Source: CAZXEU01 sp964639665
Lineage (GTDB): Bacteria; Bacteroidota; Rhodothermia; Rhodothermales; Bin80
Length of the DNA: 37,117 nt
NCBI GenBank assembly: GCA_964639665.1
Contig: CAZXEU010000214.1
Coordinates: 1 to 37,117 of the forward strand
Reading direction: 5' to 3'
Made by a program: the position numbers and the translations under genes. A model generated the notes under the pieces. It did not search any database and was not told where the DNA came from. It saw nothing but the letters and a program-made list of their open reading frames with translations. Below are positions 1-7,914 of the stretch, in pieces (the first letter of the stretch is position 1; the number at the start of each line of letters is the position of its first letter).

Positions 1-269
1 CGGCTCCCCTTCTGAATCGTGTCGTGCCCGGAAGCGCCAAGGAGAGTATCAGTATAGCTTTTGCCAGCTCGTCCGGCAATCGCGGCCTGCCGCAGATTGC
101 GCAGCGACTCGCGGATGGTCTTGCAGGCTGCGATACTGCCATCTGCAGGAGCGCCTTCAATTTGAGGCGTGCGGCCTTGTATCCAGGCATATCGCTGCCT
201 GCGGCAATCGTCAGGCGTCCAGGCTGCCAGCCGCTGGACGCCCTTTTTCCGAAGTGTGGGGGCCATCAT
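1..269 (-). CDS. Possible 5' part of an unrecognised gene, cut by the left edge
   Basis: Reading the minus strand from the paired ATG codons at 269-264 gives 89 codons without a stop up to the window edge. I do not recognise the product. Its first ~35 residues are basic and polar, followed by a stretch that looks helical (around SIAACKTIRESLRNLRQ). About 63% of third positions are G or C, lower than in the confident genes here but not clearly non-coding. If real, it is transcribed divergently from the alpha-oxoamine synthase at 537, which would make 270-536 a shared promoter region. An overlapping plus-strand frame is also open here, so the call is weak. No function is proposed. Confidence 0.25.
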   Translation of the reverse strand, partial: MMAPTLRKKGVQRLAAWTPDDCRRQRYAWIQGRTPQIEGAPADGSIAACKTIRESLRNLRQAAIAGRAGKSYTDTLLGASGHDTIQKGS

Positions 270-536
270 CGGCCGTCCCGCAACCTGTCAGGACGTGTAT
301 GTAATCCACTGCAGACCGGACGGATTCCTCGACCGCCTGAAGGAGCGGAATTCCTGCGGGAACAAAGAGGCGCAGTCAAGTATCGAAGAATCGATAACGC
401 GCGCTGGGCCTACGGTTCAGGGCAGACCTGCTTCGCCGGCGGCGCCATCGCTGACACGCGCGATGGCATCATAAGGGTAAGTTTTCGGTCCGGGCAGGCG
501 CAAAGAATCCAGGTTTTGGCCCGACACACAGCATAA
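270..536. other. Non-coding stretch upstream of the lipid-synthesis genes
   Basis: No reading frame in this stretch looks like a protein family I know. The plus-strand open frame that ends exactly before the ATG at 537 has the composition of chance open frame in G+C-rich DNA. The stretch holds the inverted repeat at 444-467 and probably the promoter of the downstream gene pair, but I see no convincing -35/-10 pair. Confidence 0.5.
444..467. repeat. Perfect 8-bp inverted repeat upstream of the alpha-oxoamine synthase
   Basis: GCCATCGC at 444-451 is matched by GCGATGGC at 460-467 around an 8-base loop. No T-run follows on either side, so it is a poor intrinsic terminator. It lies about 70 bp before the ATG at 537 and could be an operator or an RNA hairpin in the leader. 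Chance is possible at this G+C content. Confidence 0.35.
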
Positions 537-1847
537 ATGGAAGGTCAGCGCGCGTCTAAGCATACCGGTGTTCACGCCGCATTGGCACCGGAACCCACCT
601 TGCAGGCCCCCTACGAGGAGCCGTCGATTTTTGCCAAGACGCACGCGTTCATGGCGCCGGGCGCCCTGCATGCGCAAGCTCGCGATGCGGGCCTCTATCC
701 GTACTTCCGCCCGATCGAACGCAGCGAGGGAACGCGTGCCATTATCAACGGGCGGGAGCTGATAATGGCAGGGTCCAACAATTATCTGGGCCTTACGTCG
801 GATCCGAGGGTAAAGGAAGCCGCCGAGCAGGCCATCGACAAATACGGCACCGGATGTACGGGCAGCCGGTTCCTCAACGGGACCCTGGATCTTCATCTGG
901 AGCTGGAAGAGCGGTTGGCCGCGTTCATGGACAAGGAGAAATGTGTGGTTTTCTCCACTGGATACATGACCAACATGGGCGTCATCCAGGGCGTCACTTC
1001 CAAGAACGATCTCATTTTTTCCGACAAGGACAATCATTCCTGTATCCATGCCGGAACGCAGATCAGTGCGGCCGATACCTGGCGGTTTCGTCACGACGAT
1101 CTGAATCATCTCAAACGGCTTCTCGAAAAAGCCGAAGCCGAACGGCCGGAGTCGGACAAGCTCATCGTTACGGACGGCGTCTTTTCCATGAGCGGTCGCA
1201 TAGCGCAGGTGCCGGACCTTGTCCGCCTGGCAAACGAGTTTGATGCCGCTCTCATGCTCGATGACGCACACGCCGTCGGGGTCATCGGACCGGGAGGTCG
1301 CGGCAGTGCCGCGTATTTCGGACTGGAGGACGCCGTACCCCTCACCACCGGTACGTTCTCGAAGAGTTTTGCATCTCTGGGCGGATTTGCGGTTGGGGAC
1401 CGGGACGTGATCGAGTACATCCGGCACATGGCACACGCCCACATATTCAGTGCTTCCATGCCTCCTGCGAGCGTGGCCACGGTGCTGAAGTGTCTGGATA
1501 TACTGCAGGAAGAGCCTTGGCGGCTCAAGCGTCTCTGGGACATTTCCACGTACATGCGCGACGGCTTCCGCGATGCCGGCTTCAACGTGTGGACGAGCCA
1601 GGCTCCCATCATTCCGGTAGTTATAGGCGACGAGATGATGTCGGCGTTCCAGTTCTGGACTGATCTCCTCGAAGAAGGTGTTTTCGTCAACCCGGTCGTG
1701 CCCTGGCGGGGTGCCGTGCCGAGGGGCCGTGCCCTCATGCGGACTTCCTACATGGCAACGCATTCGGACGAGGAATTGGATTATATTCTGGACGCCTTCC
1801 GCCGCGTAGGCCGCAAGCACGGTACGGTCAGCAACGGGATGATTTAG
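537..1847 (+). CDS. Alpha-oxoamine synthase, serine palmitoyltransferase-like (possibly cysteate acyltransferase)
   Basis: PLP-dependent enzyme of fold type I that condenses an amino acid with a fatty acyl thioester, losing CO2, the first step of sphingoid-base or capnine-type lipid synthesis. The 436 residues show the family core: His167 in FSDKDNHS (stacks on PLP), Asp243 and His245 in LDDAHAVG, and the Schiff-base Lys276 in TGTFSKSFASLGG. The HIFSASMPP stretch is typical of Bacteroidota homologues. The N-terminal ~30 residues are poorly conserved; the ATG at 537 keeps the expected helix before MAPG. No signal peptide, so cytosolic. A GNAT-like gene follows after 58 bp, which fits N-acylation of the product. 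Serine, cysteate or glycine as the amino acid cannot be decided here; KBL and BioF are less likely because of the neighbour and the N-terminal extension. Confidence 0.9.
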   Translation: MEGQRASKHTGVHAALAPEPTLQAPYEEPSIFAKTHAFMAPGALHAQARDAGLYPYFRPIERSEGTRAIINGRELIMAGSNNYLGLTSDPRVKEAAEQAIDKYGTGCTGSRFLNGTLDLHLELEERLAAFMDKEKCVVFSTGYMTNMGVIQGVTSKNDLIFSDKDNHSCIHAGTQISAADTWRFRHDDLNHLKRLLEKAEAERPESDKLIVTDGVFSMSGRIAQVPDLVRLANEFDAALMLDDAHAVGVIGPGGRGSAAYFGLEDAVPLTTGTFSKSFASLGGFAVGDRDVIEYIRHMAHAHIFSASMPPASVATVLKCLDILQEEPWRLKRLWDISTYMRDGFRDAGFNVWTSQAPIIPVVIGDEMMSAFQFWTDLLEEGVFVNPVVPWRGAVPRGRALMRTSYMATHSDEELDYILDAFRRVGRKHGTVSNGMI

Positions 1848-1905
1848 CTGGCGCACGGCCGGAGCATAGCAGGCGGCCTGCCAGGCGACCCAGCAGAGGC
1901 CAACC

Positions 1906-3111
1906 ATGGCAGCACCTGTAACGGAAATCCGGCCGGTGAAGACTCGCAGGGACCTGCGGCACTTCCTTGATCTGCCGTATGCCCTGTATCGCGACAATCC
2001 GTACTGGGTACCGCCCGTACGTCTGGACGTCGCGCACATGGTGCATCCGAAGAAGAATCCCTTCTTCCAGCACGGCGACATGCAGCTGTTTGTGGCCACG
2101 CGCCGTGGAAAGTGCGTCGGCCGCGTAGCTGCCATAGTCAATGGCATGCACCTGCGCCGTTACGATGACGGAACCGGGTTTTTCGGCTTTTTCGAAGTCG
2201 AGGAAAGGCAAGAGACCGCAGTCTCGCTGCTCGACGCTGCCGGTGACTGGCTGAGGTCGAAGGGTCTTACGAGCATGCAGGGACCCGCCAATCCTTCACT
2301 CAACGATACCGCAGGACTGCTGATACAGGGCTTCGACCGTCCGCCCTCCATCATGATGCCCTACAACCCGTCATACTACGAGGGCTTTCTCCTTCAGAAC
2401 GGCTTCGAGCAGGTCATGTTGATGTGGGCCTTCTATGTGCACCGCAAATACGTCAAGTTCGACCGGCTGAAGCGGGGAGCCAACATCATACGGGGACGCA
2501 ATCCCGGGCTTTCCATGCGAACGCTGGACATGGACCACTACGACCGGGAAGCCGCCATCGTCCGGGAAATCTACAACGAAGCCTGGCAGAAGAATTGGGG
2601 GGCGGTTCCCGCTACGGAGGAGGAATTCAACAAGCTTGCCCGCGATCTCAAGCAAATTGTCGATCCGCGGCTGGCCTTTATCCTGGAGATGCACGGCAAG
2701 CCCGTAGGATTTGCCGTGGCTCTTCCTGACATCACGCCGGCCTTCCGGCGACTGAGGAAGGGCCGCCTGCTTCCGCTGGGCATCCTGAGGCTGTGGGCCG
2801 GTATCCGTTACTCGAATTCACGGGACATCCGCCTTCCCATCATGGGCGTGCTGAGTGCCTATCACGGCCGTGGCTTTGACGTGCTTCCGGTGCTTGAGAC
2901 CATTGAGAAAGGTCCCGAATACGGATTTCACGGCTGTGAAATGAGCTGGATACTGAATTCCAACAATGTGATAAAGAGCCTGCTGCTGTCCATCGGTGCC
3001 GTCGTGGACAAGAAATACGGCATGTTCCAGAAGCCGCTGGCGCCGCGAGCGTCAGAGGCCGAAATGGCTCAGGAAGATGGCAATCACGCCGGGCTCCAGA
3101 GCGACCGTTAG
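1906..3111 (+). CDS. GNAT-like N-acyltransferase, candidate bacterial ceramide/capnine N-acyltransferase
   Basis: A 401-residue soluble protein beginning at the ATG at 1906, without signal peptide. The region around residues 60-130 (LFVATRRGKCVGRVAAIVN, then FFGFFEVEERQETAVSLLDAA) resembles a GNAT strand/helix core. The second half (around 210-375, including GKPVGFAVALPDI) looks like a second GNAT-like fold. Two-fold GNAT proteins encoded near serine palmitoyltransferase include the bacterial ceramide synthase known from Caulobacter, so N-acylation of the long-chain base is the likely job; this is inferred from context. It has the same orientation as the alpha-oxoamine synthase. The last 60 bp overlap the end of the convergent rhomboid gene, so the polar C-terminal tail may be recently extended or dispensable. 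Confidence 0.75.
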   Translation: MAAPVTEIRPVKTRRDLRHFLDLPYALYRDNPYWVPPVRLDVAHMVHPKKNPFFQHGDMQLFVATRRGKCVGRVAAIVNGMHLRRYDDGTGFFGFFEVEERQETAVSLLDAAGDWLRSKGLTSMQGPANPSLNDTAGLLIQGFDRPPSIMMPYNPSYYEGFLLQNGFEQVMLMWAFYVHRKYVKFDRLKRGANIIRGRNPGLSMRTLDMDHYDREAAIVREIYNEAWQKNWGAVPATEEEFNKLARDLKQIVDPRLAFILEMHGKPVGFAVALPDITPAFRRLRKGRLLPLGILRLWAGIRYSNSRDIRLPIMGVLSAYHGRGFDVLPVLETIEKGPEYGFHGCEMSWILNSNNVIKSLLLSIGAVVDKKYGMFQKPLAPRASEAEMAQEDGNHAGLQSDR

Positions 3112-3654
3112 GAGCCCCCCTCCCAGCGCGCCGCCCAGGTGCGATTCGTGGGCGATTCTTCCGTCGCGGCCCAGGGCCATCAGCGAGAATACCACAAAGC
3201 CCACCGCGAACAGGACTGCCGGGATGGGGAGAATGCCGAAAAAATAGATCAGGCTGAAGGGCTGGAAAAGACAGAATCCGACCAGCACGCCGCTAATGCC
3301 GCCGGAAGCTCCAACGGCGCTGTAGCCGGCATAGCCGGCCCGCAGCACATACGTCAGGCCGTGCGCCGACAGCACGCTGCCGAAGTAGAGAAGCGCAAAC
3401 GACACCGATCCGAGAAGCTGCTCCAGCGGCGGCCCGAAGAAAAACAGCGTGATGAGATTGAAGGCCAGGTGCCAGAGGGCCACATGCACGAAGGCAGCCG
3501 TAACGTACCGGTACCACTGGCCATGCTCGCGTATCATGCGCGGCCGAAAACCCAGGCGTCCCACAAGCGAAGGGTCGGCGTACAGGGCGTAGCCACTGAC
3601 CAGTCCCGTGGTTACCAGGAGCATCAGCGTTACGGGACTATCCAGAAACGGCAT
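3052..3654 (-). CDS. Rhomboid family intramembrane serine protease
   Basis: A 200-residue membrane protein with six predicted membrane segments, the minimal rhomboid fold, cleaving substrates within the membrane. Visible motifs are the WYRYVTAAFVH loop, the HVALWHLAFN segment (His57, His62, Asn66), the catalytic serine in GASGG (Ser117) and the catalytic histidine in SHLGG (His172). The open frame continues far upstream, but the ATG at 3654 gives the correct N-terminus just before the first membrane segment and shares one base with the stop codon of purQ (TGATG), indicating translational coupling. Its 3' end overlaps the convergent GNAT-like gene by 60 bp. Substrates are unknown. Confidence 0.93.
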   Translation of the reverse strand: MPFLDSPVTLMLLVTTGLVSGYALYADPSLVGRLGFRPRMIREHGQWYRYVTAAFVHVALWHLAFNLITLFFFGPPLEQLLGSVSFALLYFGSVLSAHGLTYVLRAGYAGYSAVGASGGISGVLVGFCLFQPFSLIYFFGILPIPAVLFAVGFVVFSLMALGRDGRIAHESHLGGALGGGLLTVALEPGVIAIFLSHFGL

Positions 3655-4352
3655 CAGGCCAGTGCCGAAAAATGCTCTGCGATGCCCCGAAAGACAAGGG
3701 CGCCGTCCGAGCTTCCCAGAATGGATTCGGCGCAGCGCTCCGGATGCGGCATCATGCCGAGGACATTGCCGGTTTCGTTTACAATGCCGGCAATGTCGTG
3801 CAGCGACCCGTTGGGGTTGCCGCCGGCCGTCCCGTCCGGATTGCAGTAGCGCAGCACGACCTGCCCGCCGTCCTCCAGCCGGCGCAGCGTGTCCGCATCC
3901 GCGAAGTAGTTGCCTTCCCCGTGGGCAATTGGCACGCGGATCACCTGTCCGGCCTTTAGCGCTCGCGTAAAGGGCGTCGATACGTTCTCGGCCCGCAGAT
4001 GGACCCATCGGCAGGCAAACCTCAGAGAGGCATTCCGTAGCAGGGCCCCGGGCAACAGTCCGCATTCACACAATACCTGAAACCCGTTGCAGATGCCCAG
4101 CACGAGTCCCCCGTTCCGCGCAAACCGCACCACCTGCTCCATGATGGGCGAGAACCGGGCTATGGCTCCGGCGCGCAGGTAGTCGCCATACGAAAAGCCT
4201 CCCGGGACCACGACAACGTCCACCCCGCCCAGGTCCGTGTCCTTGTGCCAGATAAAGCGTGTCTGCCAGGCCAGCACATGCCGGGCCACATGGTACGCGT
4301 CGTGGTCGCAGTTGGACCCGGGAAAGACGATTACGCCTAGCCTCAGCGACAT
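3654..4352 (-). CDS. purQ: Phosphoribosylformylglycinamidine synthase subunit PurQ (glutaminase)
   Basis: Class I glutamine amidotransferase that supplies ammonia to PurL in the fourth step of de novo purine synthesis. The 232-residue length is normal. It begins with the VIVFPGSNCDHD motif, has PGGFSYGDYLR for glutamine binding, the nucleophile Cys88 in LGICNGFQ, and His203/Glu205 in MMPHPE. Separate PurQ implies a three-part PurS/PurQ/PurL enzyme rather than the large fused PurL; purS and purL are not in this window. The stop overlaps the rhomboid ATG by one base, and the start lies 8 bp after the yceI-like gene, so all three may be one transcript although their functions are unrelated. Confidence 0.96.
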   Translation of the reverse strand: MSLRLGVIVFPGSNCDHDAYHVARHVLAWQTRFIWHKDTDLGGVDVVVVPGGFSYGDYLRAGAIARFSPIMEQVVRFARNGGLVLGICNGFQVLCECGLLPGALLRNASLRFACRWVHLRAENVSTPFTRALKAGQVIRVPIAHGEGNYFADADTLRRLEDGGQVVLRYCNPDGTAGGNPNGSLHDIAGIVNETGNVLGMMPHPERCAESILGSSDGALVFRGIAEHFSALA

Positions 4353-4360
4353 GGAGCGGG

Positions 4361-4957
4361 CTAGTCCTTGATGACCTCAAGCTCGAGCGTGATTTCCACC
4401 TCGTGGCCGACTACCAGACCTCCCGCTTCGGTCAGCCGGTCCCAGGCCAGACCGTAGTCCATGCGGTCGATCGTGGTTGTTGCCTCGAAGCCTGCACGCT
4501 CCTCCTCGCCCATGGCCACGCTGCCCAGAAACTCGGCATCCAGAACCACTTCATGCGTCGTTCCCCGGATGGTCAAATTGCCCGTCATTTCAAACGTGCT
4601 GCCGTCGACGCTGCGCACACCGGTGCTCACGAAGGTCATTTCGGGATGCTCCTCCGCGGCGAAGAAATCGGGGGAGCGCAGATGGTTGTCGCGGCGGTCG
4701 TTGTCCGTGTTGATGCTGACAGTCTGAATCGTGGCCTCGGCAGAAAGCGTGCTCAAGTCGGTGCCGTCCATGCTGAGCACGGCATCATACTCCCTGAAAT
4801 CGCCCCTGACATTGGAAATGCCCAGATGCCTGACCTTGAAACCCAGCCTGGAATGGGCATGATCCACGCTCCAGGTGGTCGGTGCGCCCTCCGGCACCGC
4901 GCTGTGGAATGCTGCAAGACAAAGGACGGCCGACAGGGCCGTAATGCGAGTCTTCAT
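4361..4957 (-). CDS. YceI family periplasmic lipid/polyisoprenoid-binding protein
   Basis: YceI-type lipocalin-like protein of 198 residues. I chose the ATG at 4957 rather than 4987 because it opens a clear signal peptide (MKTRITALSAVLCLAAFHSA) with likely cleavage near residue 20. The mature part begins with WSVDHAHSRLGFKVRHLG, the YceI hallmark, followed by FREYDAVL, the RDNHLRSPDFF segment and the C-terminal DRMDYGL motif. Family members bind long amphiphilic molecules such as polyisoprenoids in the periplasm; the ligand here is unknown. It is divergent from the DUF58/Bat operon, with ~110 bp between starts, and lies just upstream of purQ on the same strand. Confidence 0.92.
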   Translation of the reverse strand: MKTRITALSAVLCLAAFHSAVPEGAPTTWSVDHAHSRLGFKVRHLGISNVRGDFREYDAVLSMDGTDLSTLSAEATIQTVSINTDNDRRDNHLRSPDFFAAEEHPEMTFVSTGVRSVDGSTFEMTGNLTIRGTTHEVVLDAEFLGSVAMGEEERAGFEATTTIDRMDYGLAWDRLTEAGGLVVGHEVEITLELEVIKD

Positions 4958-5068
4958 GATTCTGCTGGCAGTGGTAAGAACGCGCATTCAACGGGCAGGC
5001 CACCTACCGGGTCCCGCCAACTTTTTCAGGCACAATACGTTGATTTTGCGCCCAGATACGTCCGCGCG
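4958..5068. promoter_or_regulatory. Divergent promoter region between yceI-like gene and Bat operon
   Basis: The two start codons face away from each other across 111 bp, so this must carry the promoter of at least the minus-strand gene and probably that of the Bat operon. I see no -35/-10 pair close to consensus and no Shine-Dalgarno sequence before either start. Confidence 0.4.
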
Positions 5069-5944
5069 ATGATACCAAAGGAACTCTTCAAGAAGATCCG
5101 GCGCATCGAGATACGGACGAAAGGACTGGTCAACAACGTGTTTGGCGGAGAGTACCACTCGGCGTTCAAGGGCCGGGGCATCGAGTTCTCGGAAGTCCGG
5201 CCGTACCAGTTTGGCGACGATATCCGCTCGATAGACTGGAATGTGACGGCCCGCGCCGGCGACACGTTCGTCAAGGTGTTTGAAGAAGAGCGTGAGCAGA
5301 CCCTCTTCCTCGTAGTTGACATTTCGGGCTCCGGTGATTTTGGCACCTACGACAAGTTCAAGCGCGAAATCGCGGCAGAGATCTGCGCCATTCTGGGCTT
5401 CAGTGCCATCCGCAACAACGACAAGGTCGGCCTGCTGCTGTTTTCCGATCAGGTTGAACTCTTCGTTCCTCCCAAGAAGGGGCGCCGGCATGTGCTCCGG
5501 CTCATCCGGGATCTGTTTGCCCACGAGCCGATCTCGCGGCGAACCTCCCTCAGCGTAGCGTTGGGCCACGTGGTCCACATGCTGCGCCGCAGGTCAATCG
5601 TGCTGGTGATTAGCGACTTTTTTGACACGGGCTTCGAGAAGCCCTTGCGCCTTTTGGCGCGCCGCCATGACACCGTGGCCATCGTTCTGCGGGATCCCAG
5701 GGAACTCAGCCTGCCGCCGCTCGGCCTGCTGGAACTCACTGATCCGGAAACGGGCGCAACGACCATCCTGGATGCGGGCATGCGATCCGTGCGCCGGGCG
5801 CTGGCCTCTCACGCCGCCACGGTGCATGATGAGCTGGACACGCTGCTCAGGCGCTGCCGCGTCGACCGAATCTCGATTTCGACCGACAGGGACTACGTCG
5901 AACCGCTGGTTCGCTTTTTCAGGGCTCGCGCACGCGTACAATGA
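5069..5944 (+). CDS. DUF58 domain protein, first gene of the Bat operon
   Basis: A 291-residue soluble protein of the DUF58 family, a vWA-like group almost always encoded with MoxR ATPases and Bat proteins. The N-terminal half has GRGIEFSEVRPYQFGDDIRSIDW, the family signature. DISGSGDFG (around residue 92) resembles a metal-ion-dependent adhesion site, and a later VLVISDFFD strand supports the vWA-like fold. The open frame extends upstream to 4259, but the ATG at 5069 is the family start; the upstream part is antisense to yceI and purQ. The stop overlaps the next start (ATGA), so translation is coupled. The expected moxR gene is not upstream. It is likely a cytosolic partner of the Bat membrane complex; exact role unknown. 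Confidence 0.92.
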   Translation: MIPKELFKKIRRIEIRTKGLVNNVFGGEYHSAFKGRGIEFSEVRPYQFGDDIRSIDWNVTARAGDTFVKVFEEEREQTLFLVVDISGSGDFGTYDKFKREIAAEICAILGFSAIRNNDKVGLLLFSDQVELFVPPKKGRRHVLRLIRDLFAHEPISRRTSLSVALGHVVHMLRRRSIVLVISDFFDTGFEKPLRLLARRHDTVAIVLRDPRELSLPPLGLLELTDPETGATTILDAGMRSVRRALASHAATVHDELDTLLRRCRVDRISISTDRDYVEPLVRFFRARARVQ

Positions 5945-6906
5945 CGAGAGCGGCGAAGCGAAGTAGCTTGCTGCTGGCTATCGTGCTGGCAGCATTGCCG
6001 TGCAGGGCTCAGCGCGCAGAAGCGCTCCTCTCTGTTGACAGCGCAGGCATCGGCGAACGATTCACGCTGACGGTCTATGCACTGCACGCCTTTCCCGGCG
6101 AGCCGTCCTTTCCGGCGGCCGCGGCCCGGGACTCCGCTTTCGGCGACCTCGAGGTGCTGGGTATCCACAGTGCCGGCTCGCGCATGATCGACGGAGCAAG
6201 ACTCGACAGCGTCGTGTACGACGTGACATCCTTTGCACTGGATTCCGCGCGTGTGCCTCCGCTGGAAGTGACATTCGAAGGCGGTACTGCGGCGGCAGCG
6301 ACGGAGGAGCTGGTTCTCCCGATGATTTCACTGGTTCCACCCGAGGCGGCGGGCGTACGCGACATTGCCCAGCTGGCCGAGTTTGGCATGCCGCTCTGGC
6401 CGTACGTCTTGCTCGGCCTGGCGGGGATCCTGACCGGCACGCTGCTGGTCTATTTCCTGCGGCGAAGGAAGCAGCCGCTTGTGCTGGAGGCGGCTCCCGA
6501 ATCGCCCCGCATTTCGCCCTACGAGGAAGCGTTATTGCGTCTTCGGCGACTTGAAGGTGCCGTGCCCGCCGTGCCGCCGGAAGTTAAGCCCTACTACGTG
6601 GAGCTCTCTGCGGCGCTGCGCGGCTATTTCGAAGGCGCTCTGGGCCTGCCTGCGCTTGAGCAGACCACCCGCGAGCTAATGCAGGAGTTTGATCGGGCGA
6701 CCGTGCGGCATCTCGTGCCCGGTAGCATAGCCTCCCGTACCGGGAGTACGCTTGATCTGGCGGACCTCGTCAAATTCGCCGACGTACTGCCGCCCGCCCC
6801 GAAGCACGCTGTTGCGGCCCGCGAGGCCATCGCCATCATTGAGCAGGTCCAGGCCAAGCTGAACCAGATTGCCCGTGATCGCGAACGCCTCCAGACAGCA
6901 CCCTAG
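5941..6906 (+). CDS. Bat-operon membrane protein (BatD-like/DUF4381-like)
   Basis: A 321-residue exported protein encoded between DUF58 and batA. It has an N-terminal signal peptide ending near ALPCRAQ (residue 24), a beta-rich periplasmic part to about residue 148, one membrane segment (about 152-173, LWPYVLLGLAGILTGTLLVYF) followed by RRRKQ, and a helical cytosolic region with PYEEALLRLRRL and a YVELSAALRGYFEGALGLPALEQTTRE stretch much like the C-terminal tail of BatD proteins. It overlaps the DUF58 stop by four bases. The position and shape match the small conserved membrane protein found at this place in Bacteroidota Bat loci. Function within the complex is unknown. Confidence 0.8.
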   Translation: MTRAAKRSSLLLAIVLAALPCRAQRAEALLSVDSAGIGERFTLTVYALHAFPGEPSFPAAAARDSAFGDLEVLGIHSAGSRMIDGARLDSVVYDVTSFALDSARVPPLEVTFEGGTAAAATEELVLPMISLVPPEAAGVRDIAQLAEFGMPLWPYVLLGLAGILTGTLLVYFLRRRKQPLVLEAAPESPRISPYEEALLRLRRLEGAVPAVPPEVKPYYVELSAALRGYFEGALGLPALEQTTRELMQEFDRATVRHLVPGSIASRTGSTLDLADLVKFADVLPPAPKHAVAAREAIAIIEQVQAKLNQIARDRERLQTAP

Positions 6907-6920
6907 TCTTTATCTGCGCC

Positions 6921-7904
6921 ATGGAATTTGCCAACCCCCAGTGGCTGCTGCTCCTTGCCATCGTGCCGATTGCCGGCATCTGGCACTGGTGGCGCCGCAG
7001 GAGCGCGGAAGGGCTGCGGTTCGGAAATATGGCTGCGGTACGGGCCGCCCCGCGAACCTTGCGCGCGTATCTCGGTGCCGTGCCGTCCGTGCTGCGCATG
7101 GGTGCCCTGGCGCTGGGCATCGTGGCGCTGGCCCGTCCGCAGACGCGGGACGTAACGCAGGAACGCTTCGCCGAAGGAGTCGACATTGTCCTTGTTCTGG
7201 ACACTTCCACCTCCATGCTCGCGCAGGATTTCAGCCCCAACCGATTCGAAGCTGCCCGGGATGTGGCTTCCGAATTCATTGAGGGGCGGTTTTCAGACCG
7301 CATCGGCCTCATCGTCTTCGCCGCCAAGGCCTACACCCAGACGCCGCTTACCCTGGACTACAATTTCCTGCAGCGCATGCTCGGCGAGGTGGAGGTCGGC
7401 GTGATTGAAGACGGGACGGCTATCGGGACTGCCCTGGCCACGGCCGTCAACAGGCTGAAGGACTCGGACGCGGAAAGCAAGGTCATCATTCTGCTGACCG
7501 ATGGCCAGAACAACCGGGGTGAAGTGGACCCGGTCACGGCTGCCGACGTGGCTTCGGCCCTCGGCGTTCGAGTATATGCCATTGGCGTCGGCACGCACGG
7601 CGAAGCTCCGTTTGTGGTCGACAATCCCTTCGCCGGTCCACAGCGCCAGATGGTTCCCGTGGAAATCGACGAGGACATGCTCCGCAGCGTCTCCTCCAAC
7701 ACGGGCGGGCAGTACTTTCGGGCTACAGACAAGGAAGCCTTGCGCAACATCTACGCCCGCATCGGGGAAATGGAGACCACTCGCATAGAAACCCGTATCT
7801 ATACCGATTACCTTGAAAGGTATCCCCTGTTCTTGTGGCCGGCCGTCGGTCTGTTCCTGGTCGAAATGCTACTGAGTACAACCGTTCTTCGCCGCTTCCC
7901 CTGA
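6921..7904 (+). CDS. batA: BatA, vWA domain membrane protein
   Basis: A 327-residue protein with two N-terminal membrane segments (about 7-23 and 53-72), a vWA domain and a C-terminal membrane segment (about 305-322). The metal-ion-dependent adhesion site is complete: DTSTS (Asp94, Ser96, Ser98), the threonine in EDGTAIGTAL and the aspartate in LLTDGQNN. The paired architecture with BatB is the known BatA/BatB arrangement; the two are thought to associate in the inner membrane, with links to stress or oxygen tolerance in some Bacteroidota and spirochaetes. It starts 14 bp after the previous gene; no Shine-Dalgarno sequence is visible. Confidence 0.93.
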   Translation: MEFANPQWLLLLAIVPIAGIWHWWRRRSAEGLRFGNMAAVRAAPRTLRAYLGAVPSVLRMGALALGIVALARPQTRDVTQERFAEGVDIVLVLDTSTSMLAQDFSPNRFEAARDVASEFIEGRFSDRIGLIVFAAKAYTQTPLTLDYNFLQRMLGEVEVGVIEDGTAIGTALATAVNRLKDSDAESKVIILLTDGQNNRGEVDPVTAADVASALGVRVYAIGVGTHGEAPFVVDNPFAGPQRQMVPVEIDEDMLRSVSSNTGGQYFRATDKEALRNIYARIGEMETTRIETRIYTDYLERYPLFLWPAVGLFLVEMLLSTTVLRRFP

Positions 7905-7914
7905 AACCGGATCC

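Noticed and set aside
24..536. Plus-strand open frame ending exactly before the ATG at 537
   Set aside because: Composition is rich in R, A, G and P without any pattern of a folded protein, and the exact abutment with the next start looks accidental.
417..2147. Long open frame on the minus strand opposite the lipid genes (576 codons)
   Set aside because: It is antisense to the clear alpha-oxoamine synthase and has no recognisable protein pattern. Such shadows are common in G+C-rich genes.
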